5,562 nt of DNA from Acidobacteriota bacterium (GTDB lineage Bacteria > Acidobacteriota > Terriglobia > Acidiferrales > UBA7541): assembly GCA_003161495.1 (NCBI GenBank), contig PMOP01000166.1, positions 1 through 5,562 on the forward strand, written 5' to 3'. Below are positions 1-5,023 of the stretch, in pieces. The stretch's first letter is position 1. Every line of letters begins with the position of its first letter. The notes beneath the pieces are model-generated. The model worked only from the letters and a program-made list of their open reading frames with translations. It was not told the DNA's origin and made no database searches. The translations under genes and the position numbers were made by a program.

Positions 1-62
1 TTGTGGTGGGTACAATGGACGCAAGTGTCCTTGGAAAAAACTGATCGGAGCGAAAGCGGACA

Positions 63-386
63 ATGAACGACACGACCTACACAGTGGCTCGATCCACTCC
101 GCGATTCGCGTTTATCGCCGAAGCGGAGATCTCCGGCATGAGGGATTCGGCGCGCGTATCGGAATTGAGCGCGAGAGGCTGCTATATCGATTCGATCAAT
201 CCGCTACCCAAAGGGACCGATGTACGGATACGGATTCGCTACGGCTGCAGCAGTTGCGAATTTACCGGCACGGTGCTCTACACGCATACCGGTTTCGGCA
301 TGGGCGTGGTGTTCGCGGAGTTGAGCCCTGAGCAACGCTCCACGCTCGACGTCTGGCTGGACGAACTCGCGAGAAAATTGGTCTAA
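63..386 (+). CDS. PilZ-domain protein (probable c-di-GMP receptor), small single-domain
   Basis: This 107-residue cytoplasmic protein consists of little more than one PilZ domain, the family that binds the second messenger c-di-GMP and relays it to motility, exopolysaccharide or other outputs. The N-terminal RxxxR motif is present as R10-S-T-P-R14. The second signature, normally (D/N)xSxxG, reads E34-L-S36-A-R-G39, so the acidic position is Glu rather than Asp/Asn. The rest has the expected beta-barrel pattern and ends in an amphipathic helix (about 88-106). There is no signal peptide or membrane segment. Three cysteines are unusual for so small a domain: C40, and C62 with C65 as a CSSC motif. 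The ATG at 63 has a GGAG at 47-50, 12 nt upstream, which is a weak spacing. A TACAAT at 11-16 could be a -10 box, but its -35 would lie outside the window. The next gene is 222 bp away, so it is probably transcribed alone. The family call is firm; the output is unknown. Confidence 0.88.
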   Translation: MNDTTYTVARSTPRFAFIAEAEISGMRDSARVSELSARGCYIDSINPLPKGTDVRIRIRYGCSSCEFTGTVLYTHTGFGMGVVFAELSPEQRSTLDVWLDELARKLV

Positions 387-488
387 AGAAACATTTCCGG
401 ATTCCAGAATCTATTTCTTCAGAAATTATTGGGCCTCCCGTGATTGTCTCCTCTAGCGTTGAAACACGGACACTAAGCAAATTGAGTC

Positions 489-507
489 AATCGTACCAAA
501 TCGTACC
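489..507. repeat. Tandem 9-bp direct repeat AATCGTACC with 10-bp period
   Basis: AATCGTACC occurs at 489-497 and again at 499-507, one helical turn apart, with a GAGTC pentamer on each side (484-488 and 508-512). The array ends a few bases before a candidate -35 box, where an activator or repressor could sit. Two copies on the same DNA face suggest a protein-binding site, but this is inference; no regulator is identified. Confidence 0.45.
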
Positions 508-514
508 GAGTCCC

Positions 515-542
515 TTGACGCCATCTACGGCCCTCCGATACT
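515..542 (+). promoter_or_regulatory. Candidate sigma70 promoter for the MetE-like gene
   Basis: TTGACG (515-520, 5 of 6 matches to the -35 consensus) is followed after 16 bp by GATACT (537-542, 4 of 6 matches to TATAAT). A start near 549 would give a leader of about 60 nt before the ATG at 609. That leader is too short for a SAM-type riboswitch, and none is visible. The promoter lies in the longest non-coding gap of the window (387-608), where I see nothing else apart from the direct repeat just upstream. Confidence 0.4.
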
Positions 543-592
543 GTTGCGCTGTTTCTCAGATCCTTGCGCGCGCTTCCCTGCTTCGATGTAAC

Positions 593-597
593 GAGGA
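593..597 (+). promoter_or_regulatory. Ribosome binding site GAGGA deciding the ATG at 609
   Basis: GAGGA lies 11 nt before the ATG at 609. The frame is open further upstream to a TTG at 564, but that codon has no purine-rich sequence in front of it, and the 15 extra residues do not resemble the family. The conserved family start (AEHVGSLLRPPEL) begins right after the ATG at 609, so 609 is preferred. Confidence 0.55.
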
Positions 598-608
598 AAT
601 CATTCGCC

Positions 609-1712
609 ATGCCTGTATCCTTTCGCGCTGAACATGTTGGCAGTTTGCTTCGCCCTCCTGAGCTGTTGCATGCTCGCGCGGCGCATGCCGCGGGCACTCT
701 TCCCTTGGAACAGCTTCGTGCCGCGGAAGACCGCGCGATACTCCAAGTTCTCGAAAAGCAAAGGCAATTGGGGCTGGATGCCGTGACCGACGGCGAAATG
801 CGGCGAGGCTCCTGGCTCACCGACATGGCGGACGCGGTCGACGGCTTTGTTTCCGAGCGCGTGGCTTTGGAATGGAAAGGGCCGGGCGGCGGCGTGGAAG
901 GAAGCACGGCGCATGCGGCCGGCGCGAAACTCCGGAAGCAGCGAAAGATGACAGGGCACGAAGTTCCCTTCTTAAAGAAAAATGCGCACGGGCCATTCAA
1001 AATTACGCTGCCCGCGCCTTCCAATTTCATGCTGGCGAGCTATAAGGCTGGGATCACCGACAAGTTTTATCCAACGCACGCCGACCTGCTGAAGGATCTC
1101 GTGGAAATTGTTCGCGATGACGTGCAATGGCTGGTCTCGGAGGGCGTGCGCTATATTCAGTTCGATGCGCCGTATTATTCGCATTACCTTGATCCGCGGC
1201 AACAGGCGCGCATGCGCGAGGCAGGCCTCGACCCGAACAAGGAACTGGAAAACGCGATTGCCGGGGACAACGGCGCGATGCGCGACGTGCCGCGCGGCGA
1301 CGTCACCCTCGCGTTGCACGTCTGCCGGGGCAACAGCAGAAGCCGCTGGTACACGGAGGGCGGCTACGACGCGATCGCGGAAAAACTTTTTGGATCGTTG
1401 CAGGTCGATCGATTTCTTCTCGAATATGACACGGCGCGGTCGGGCGGTTTCGAGCCGCTGCGGCTTGTGCCGCGAGGGAAAAGCGTGGTGCTCGGCTTGA
1501 TCACGACGAAAGAGCCGAAGCTGGAATCGCAGAGTGAACTGCGGCGGCGAATCGACGAGGCTTCCCAATTCGTGCCGCTGGAAAACCTGGCGCTCAGCCC
1601 GCAGTGCGGGTTTGCATCGACGGCTCCCGGCAATCTGCTTTCCGCGGACGAACAATGGAAGAAACTCGAACTGGTCGTGGACACGGCGCGCAAAGTCTGG
1701 GGCGTTGCGTAA
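609..1712 (+). CDS. Short MetE-like zinc methyltransferase (C-terminal catalytic domain only; YxjG/core-MetE type)
   Basis: This 367-residue protein matches the C-terminal catalytic TIM barrel of cobalamin-independent methionine synthase (MetE), without the roughly 400-residue N-terminal domain of full-length MetE. It probably transfers a methyl group to homocysteine or a related thiol in the cytoplasm. All four zinc ligands of E. coli MetE (H641, C643, E665, C726) have counterparts: H237 and C239 (LHVCRGN), E272 (LLEYD) and C333 (SPQCGF). The loop between the second and third ligands is about 11 residues longer than in E. coli MetE, a region that differs in short homologues. Other family marks are the N-terminal HVGSLLRP (9-16), DGE at 61-63 and the IQFDAP strand with D186. 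Full-length MetE uses methyl-tetrahydropteroyltriglutamate. Some stand-alone core enzymes are reported to take methyl groups from methylcobalamin or a corrinoid protein, so the donor is unresolved here. The gene probably has its own promoter and no methionine-pathway neighbour in the window. A related thiol alkyltransferase is the alternative. Confidence 0.85.
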   Translation: MPVSFRAEHVGSLLRPPELLHARAAHAAGTLPLEQLRAAEDRAILQVLEKQRQLGLDAVTDGEMRRGSWLTDMADAVDGFVSERVALEWKGPGGGVEGSTAHAAGAKLRKQRKMTGHEVPFLKKNAHGPFKITLPAPSNFMLASYKAGITDKFYPTHADLLKDLVEIVRDDVQWLVSEGVRYIQFDAPYYSHYLDPRQQARMREAGLDPNKELENAIAGDNGAMRDVPRGDVTLALHVCRGNSRSRWYTEGGYDAIAEKLFGSLQVDRFLLEYDTARSGGFEPLRLVPRGKSVVLGLITTKEPKLESQSELRRRIDEASQFVPLENLALSPQCGFASTAPGNLLSADEQWKKLELVVDTARKVWGVA

Positions 1713-1745
1713 TTCCCGCTATCCTCGCACAGTCCAACAGCCTCT

Positions 1746-1811
1746 TGTAGCGCCAGCCTTCAAGTTGGCATTTTAGAATCGCAGGATGCCCGTCTGAAGA
1801 CGGACGCTACA
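1746..1811. repeat. 66-bp imperfect inverted repeat (REP/MITE-like intergenic element)
   Basis: Two 26-nt arms (1746-1771 and 1786-1811) are inverted copies of each other, with 19 of 26 positions identical by my alignment, around a 14-nt centre. The outermost 7 bp (TGTAGCG / CGCTACA) and the innermost 5 bp (GGCAT / ATGCC) pair perfectly. Each arm can also fold on itself: CCGTCT/AGACGG (1790-1803) on the right and GCCAGC/GTTGGC (1752-1769, one G-U) on the left, so hairpin and cloverleaf forms are both possible. It lies 33 bp after the MetE-like stop and 62 bp before the earliest ferredoxin start. It may also act as a processing or termination structure, but no T-tract follows it. It resembles interspersed elements I associate with acidobacterial genomes; I cannot count copies from one window. 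Confidence 0.65.
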
Positions 1812-1905
1812 TAACTTCACGGACGTTCCAATTCCGGAAAGCTCGACAGGATTCGCCGGAGGCATTTACACTAATGGCGCAAGTGCGCGACGAATTTCAG
1901 AGGCC

Positions 1906-1910
1906 AAGGA
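1906..1910 (+). promoter_or_regulatory. Ribosome binding site AAGGA favouring the ferredoxin start at 1916
   Basis: AAGGA lies 5 nt before the ATG at 1916. A competing in-frame ATG at 1874 has a stronger GGAGG at 1858-1862, but 11 nt away. The conserved ferredoxin fold begins with the residues after 1916 (MPIVNYISPSG), which favours the shorter form. Both starts may be used. Confidence 0.45.
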
Positions 1911-1915
1911 TCCGA

Positions 1916-2239
1916 ATGCCTATCGTCAACTATATTTCGCCAAGCGGAATTTCCAGAAAGATCGACGTGCCTGCCGGAATGTCCGTCATGCAGGCTGCCT
2001 TGAATCACAGGATCGAAGGGATTTTGGGGGAATGCGGCGGAAATTGTATGTGCGCCACCTGCCATGTCTACGTGGACGCCTCGTCTTTGAATCGGATTCC
2101 GCCGGCAACAGACAATGAGAAATTCATGCTGAGCATTGCCGCGGAAAGCCCTGAAGCGAGCAGCCGGCTCAGTTGTCAGATCAAAATGACGGGAGAGCTG
2201 GACGGCTTGATCGTCCGGCTCCCCGGCAAACAGAAGTGA
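1916..2239 (+). CDS. [2Fe-2S] ferredoxin, adrenodoxin/putidaredoxin type
   Basis: This soluble one-electron carrier has 107 residues, the usual length for the adrenodoxin/putidaredoxin/FdVI branch. The cluster ligands follow the family pattern C-x5-C-x2-C...C: C40, C46, C49 and C87, within GECGGNCMCATCHVYVD and SRLSCQI. An additional cysteine, C44, sits inside the cluster loop where other family members usually have a small residue. The C-terminal LDGLIVRLPGKQ is also typical of the group. Such ferredoxins carry electrons from an NAD(P)H-dependent ferredoxin reductase to cytochrome P450s, ring-hydroxylating oxygenases or Fe-S assembly. The HscA/HscB/IscX genes that accompany the Isc ferredoxin are absent here, and no reductase or P450 is nearby, so its partner is not visible. 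An in-frame start at 1874 would add 14 basic residues (MAQVRDEFQRPRIR) that are not part of the fold. The PPK2 gene follows after 41 bp on the same strand and may be cotranscribed. Confidence 0.88.
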   Translation: MPIVNYISPSGISRKIDVPAGMSVMQAALNHRIEGILGECGGNCMCATCHVYVDASSLNRIPPATDNEKFMLSIAAESPEASSRLSCQIKMTGELDGLIVRLPGKQK

Positions 2240-2260
2240 AACACGCAGGTAATTTCCGCC

Positions 2261-2268
2261 AGGAAGGA
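2261..2268 (+). promoter_or_regulatory. Ribosome binding site AGGAAGGA of the PPK2 gene
   Basis: The purine run AGGAAGGA ends 12 nt before the ATG at 2281, somewhat longer than the ideal spacing. An in-frame TAG at 2269-2271 sits between it and the ATG, so no upstream start in this frame is possible and 2281 is well fixed. Confidence 0.5.
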
Positions 2269-2280
2269 TAGTGCGCAATC

Positions 2281-3159
2281 ATGAAACTCCACGATTTTGC
2301 GAAGTCTTTCCGAGTCGAGGATGGATCGCATTTCCGCATGAAAGATTTCTCTACTGCGGACACGCTCGACTTGAAGTCCAAGGAACACGCGAAAAAAACG
2401 CTCGAGCGCGGGGTCGCCCGCCTGGCCAAATTGCAGGAAAAACTGTATGCCCAGGACCGCTGGGCCATTTTAATGATTTTGCAGGGCATGGATGCCGCGG
2501 GAAAAGACAGCACGATCAATCATGTGATGTCCGGAGTAAATCCTCAGGGATGCCAGGTAAATTCTTTCAAGACTCCCTCGGATGAGGAATTGCAGCACGA
2601 TTTTTTGTGGCGAACATCGAACTCACTGCCGGAACGCGGCAAAATCGGCATTTTTAACCGGTCGTATTACGAGGAAGTTCTGGTCGTGCGCGTGCACCCG
2701 AAATTGCTTGCCCGCCAAAGAATTCCTGCGCAGCTTGTGCTGGATGATATTTGGAAGAAACGTTTTGATGACATCAACGCCTTTGAACATTATCTCTCGG
2801 GAAACGGCATCCTGGTGTTGAAGTTTTTTCTTCACATTTCAAAAAAGGAGCAAAAGCGGCGGTTCCTGGAGCGGCTGGAAGATCCGGATAAAAATTGGAA
2901 ATTCTCCATGAGCGACGCGCTGGAGCGGCAGCATTGGGAGAAGTATATGCGTGCCTACGAGGAGATGATCCAGAATACGAGCACGAAACATGCGCCCTGG
3001 CACGTAGTTCCAGCCGATCACAAATGGTTTGCAAGACTGATCGTGGCGGAAGCCACGATCGACGCGATGGAGAATTTGGATCTCTCGTTTCCCAAAATGG
3101 ACGCGGCGAAAAGAAAAGAACTGAAGGATGCCCGCGCCGCCCTTGAACATGAATCATGA
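2281..3159 (+). CDS. ppk2: PPK2-family polyphosphate:nucleotide phosphotransferase (class III-like)
   Basis: This 292-residue cytoplasmic enzyme transfers phosphate between inorganic polyphosphate and nucleotides. The P-loop (Walker A) is G69-M-D-A-A-G-K75 followed by DSTI. The Walker B region is IGIFNRSYYEEVLVVRVHP (122-140), and the lid is the Arg/Lys-rich segment around 200-230 (EDPDKNWKFSMSD...). The motif GVNPQGCQVNSF (85-96) and HDFLWR (106-111) are typical of the subgroup annotated as polyphosphate:nucleotide phosphotransferase. Asp76 directly after the P-loop lysine, instead of the Gly common in classes I and II, points to class III, whose characterised members phosphorylate both AMP and ADP with polyphosphate. 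The class call comes from remembered motifs, not an alignment. The length matches a single-domain PPK2, so it is complete. The ferredoxin gene lies 41 bp upstream; no ppk1 or ppx gene is in the window. It would serve to regenerate ATP from polyphosphate under energy stress. Confidence 0.9.
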   Translation: MKLHDFAKSFRVEDGSHFRMKDFSTADTLDLKSKEHAKKTLERGVARLAKLQEKLYAQDRWAILMILQGMDAAGKDSTINHVMSGVNPQGCQVNSFKTPSDEELQHDFLWRTSNSLPERGKIGIFNRSYYEEVLVVRVHPKLLARQRIPAQLVLDDIWKKRFDDINAFEHYLSGNGILVLKFFLHISKKEQKRRFLERLEDPDKNWKFSMSDALERQHWEKYMRAYEEMIQNTSTKHAPWHVVPADHKWFARLIVAEATIDAMENLDLSFPKMDAAKRKELKDARAALEHES

Positions 3160-3228
3160 CCGCCGCGCCCACTCAGCAGATATCGGTTGCGACTCAATAT
3201 TCGTGACAAATCAATCTCATTCATGACC

Positions 3229-3240
3229 GTGCCGCGGCAC
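3229..3240. promoter_or_regulatory. Perfect 12-bp palindrome upstream of the FAD oxidoreductase gene
   Basis: GTGCCGCGGCAC is its own reverse complement and ends 26 bp before the ATG at 3267. A dyad in this position could be an operator for a dimeric repressor. The 107-bp gap (3160-3266) contains no convincing -35/-10 pair: GTGACA at 3203-3208 resembles a -35, but no matching -10 follows. The function is inferred from position and symmetry only. Confidence 0.3.
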
Positions 3241-3266
3241 AACTCCGCCTGCAATGCGCGCATCTG

Positions 3267-4394
3267 ATGATAGTGACTAAATCGGGTGAAGTACTTCGTG
3301 AAGTGATTATTGTTGGTGCGGGACCAGCGGGCATCGTTGCAGCCATTGCGGCGCGCAGGCAGGGATTGCAAGCCGCTGTTCTGGACGCGCGAAATCCCCC
3401 GATTGACAAGCCGTGCGGAGAGGGCATCCTGCCTCAGGGTGTCGCCGCGCTCGAGTCGCTCGGCATCTCCTTGCCGCTGGAAGACGCATTTGCGTTCCGG
3501 GGAATCCGGTTCGTGGACGAGGAGCATTCCGCACGGGCGGATTTTGCGGGCCCGACTGGTTTTTCCGTGCGGCGCGTGAAGTTGCACCAGCTTCTCGTCA
3601 ATCACGCAACGGAAGCGGGTGTGGAGTTCCGCTGGGGCACGCGAGTCACGCAAATCGATCAAGAAGCTGTGACGACCGCAAAGGAAAAATTATCTTATCG
3701 CTGGCTCATTGGCGCTGACGGGCAGAATTCGCAAGTCCGGAAATGGGCCGGGCTGGATCCGCGGAAAATCCGAAGAAAACGATTCGGGTTTTGCAGTCAC
3801 TTTCAGGTGACGCCCTGGTCGGACGTGGCTGAAGTTCATTGGGCTAGCGGTTGCCAGATATTTATTACGCCAATGGCAGGGCAAGAGGTGGGAGTTGCCG
3901 TGCTTTCGCGCGATCCGGCATTGCGGCTGGAATGCGCGCTGCCGCAATTTCCTGCGCTTGCGAAAAAACTGCGGGGAGCGTTACAGACAACCCGGGAATT
4001 CGGCGATACGACGAGCCTGAGAATCCTGCCGGCCGTCGCGCAAAAACGCATGGCGTTGATCGGAGACGCTTCCGGAACAGTCGACGCAGTGACAGGCCAC
4101 GGCCTCAGCCTCTCATTTCAGCAAGCTATTGCCCTGGCTGAAGCGATGAAACGAGATGACCTGGCTCACTATCAACATGCTCACAAAAAGATTTCCGCCG
4201 TGCCCATTACCATGACGAGGCTCATGCTGCTCATGAGCGGAAGCGATTGGATCCGCCGCAGGACCATTCGACTGTTTCAGAAGACGCCAGGCTTGTTCGC
4301 AAGAATGCTGGCGATTCACGCGGAGACGAGGCCTCTTTCTTCGGTCGGCGTCGCAGAAATCGCGGGGTTCGGCTGGAAGTTCCTAAGCGCGTAG
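3267..4394 (+). CDS. FAD-dependent oxidoreductase, geranylgeranyl reductase / PHBH-like superfamily
   Basis: This 375-residue flavoprotein belongs to the p-hydroxybenzoate hydroxylase/geranylgeranyl reductase fold. The FAD-binding Rossmann motif is G17-x-G19-x-x-G22 (VIIVGAGPAGIVAA), with acidic D40 at the end of the second strand. The segment IDKPCGEGILPQG (46-58) is characteristic of geranylgeranyl-reductase-like and related oxidoreductases. The central DG motif is GADG (149-152), and the second FAD-binding motif is IGDASG (265-270), followed by TGHGLSLSFQQA. Family members hydroxylate, halogenate or reduce lipid-like or aromatic substrates; the substrate cannot be read here. There is no signal peptide, so the enzyme is cytoplasmic or membrane-associated through its hydrophobic C-terminal helices. 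The ATG at 3267 lacks a Shine-Dalgarno sequence but overlaps the stop of a 14-codon ORF (TGATG). A GTG at 3273 is an alternative start. The YceI gene begins 5 bp after the stop, implying an operon and a possible shared isoprenoid-type substrate. Confidence 0.82.
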   Translation: MIVTKSGEVLREVIIVGAGPAGIVAAIAARRQGLQAAVLDARNPPIDKPCGEGILPQGVAALESLGISLPLEDAFAFRGIRFVDEEHSARADFAGPTGFSVRRVKLHQLLVNHATEAGVEFRWGTRVTQIDQEAVTTAKEKLSYRWLIGADGQNSQVRKWAGLDPRKIRRKRFGFCSHFQVTPWSDVAEVHWASGCQIFITPMAGQEVGVAVLSRDPALRLECALPQFPALAKKLRGALQTTREFGDTTSLRILPAVAQKRMALIGDASGTVDAVTGHGLSLSFQQAIALAEAMKRDDLAHYQHAHKKISAVPITMTRLMLLMSGSDWIRRRTIRLFQKTPGLFARMLAIHAETRPLSSVGVAEIAGFGWKFLSA

Positions 4395-4399
4395 CGCCG

Positions 4400-5023
4400 A
4401 TGATCCGCAAATTCCTTTTCCTTCGTCGATTCTCCGCTCTATTCCTGCTCGGAGCCTCCGCCGCGATGGCTGCAACGATCCTGGCGCCGGCATCCCGCGC
4501 GCAAGAATCCACCATTCAAATTGATCCGGCCCAGACGAAGATTGAATTTTCGCTCGGCGGCACCATGCATACCGTTCATGGAACATTTGCTCTCAAGAGC
4601 GGCGCGATTCGGTTCGATCCTTCCACCGGAAAAATTGGCGGCCTCCTTATTGTGGACGCAAGAAGCGGCGACAGTGGTAGCACGAGCCGCGACGGGCGGA
4701 TGCATCGCGAAGTCCTCGAAAGCGCCAAATTTCCGGAAATTATTTTTACGCCCGTGCAAATCACCGGCGTGGTGGCCCTCGAAGGCTCTTCCAAAGTTCA
4801 AGTGTCGGGCCGGTTTCGACTGCACGGGCAAGATCATGACGTGACACTTCCAGTCGAGGTCAAGTCGGACGGCAAGAATCTGCAGATCGCGACCCATATC
4901 GAAATTCCCTATGTGCAATGGGGATTGAAAAACCCAAGCAATTTCTTCCTGCGAGTGAGCGATGTGGTTGGGATCGATATCCACGCCGCGGGCCGCGCGC
5001 AACCATCCAGCGCAAATCCTTAA
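4400..5023 (+). CDS. Secreted YceI-family (polyisoprenoid-binding lipocalin-like) protein
   Basis: This 207-residue protein has a Sec signal peptide: a basic start (MIRKFLFLRR), a hydrophobic core (about 11-30) and probable cleavage after S-R-A34, giving a mature protein starting QEST. The rest is one YceI domain, a beta-barrel whose characterised Thermus member binds a polyisoprenoid chain. Family marks are the first strand IDPAQTKIEFSLGG, TMHTVHGTF (55-63), the conserved R97-D98 with M101-H102, the following LESAKFPEIIF (106-116), and GRFRLHGQDHDVTLPVEV (137-154). It should be periplasmic. There is no ribosome binding site close to the ATG, which is 5 bp after the FAD oxidoreductase stop, so translation is probably coupled. 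The open frame runs upstream inside that gene, but the signal peptide supports the ATG at 4400. The stop lies in a TTAA shared with the convergent glucokinase gene. The family is clear; the bound ligand is not known. Confidence 0.9.
   Translation: MIRKFLFLRRFSALFLLGASAAMAATILAPASRAQESTIQIDPAQTKIEFSLGGTMHTVHGTFALKSGAIRFDPSTGKIGGLLIVDARSGDSGSTSRDGRMHREVLESAKFPEIIFTPVQITGVVALEGSSKVQVSGRFRLHGQDHDVTLPVEVKSDGKNLQIATHIEIPYVQWGLKNPSNFFLRVSDVVGIDIHAAGRAQPSSANP

Noticed and set aside
17..30. GGAC/GTCC inverted repeat at the left edge
   Set aside because: Only four perfect pairs with poor extension; expected by chance.
400..411. Short hairpin GATTC-CA-GAATC after the PilZ stop as a terminator
   Set aside because: It has only five AT-rich base pairs, a 2-nt loop and no T-tract, so it is too weak to call.
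543..608. SAM or cobalamin riboswitch in front of the MetE-like gene
   Set aside because: The predicted leader is about 60 nt and shows no multi-helix structure or conserved riboswitch core.
473..1030. Minus-strand open frame of 185 codons across the promoter region and start of the MetE-like gene
   Set aside because: There is no family resemblance; the composition is Ser/Ala/Arg biased and it overlaps the well-supported plus-strand gene.
972..1655. Minus-strand open frame of 227 codons opposite the MetE-like gene
   Set aside because: The translation is Arg-rich and low in recognisable structure, while the plus strand carries all zinc-site residues of a MetE-like enzyme.
3156..3266. Frameshifted or degraded gene between PPK2 and the FAD oxidoreductase
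   Set aside because: The two mini-ORFs total about 30 codons and resemble no family I recognise. A pseudogene call cannot be supported.
3018..3662. Minus-strand open frame of 214 codons spanning the PPK2/FAD gap
   Set aside because: It lies mostly antisense to the end of PPK2 and the FAD-binding domain, with an Arg-rich translation and no domain seen.
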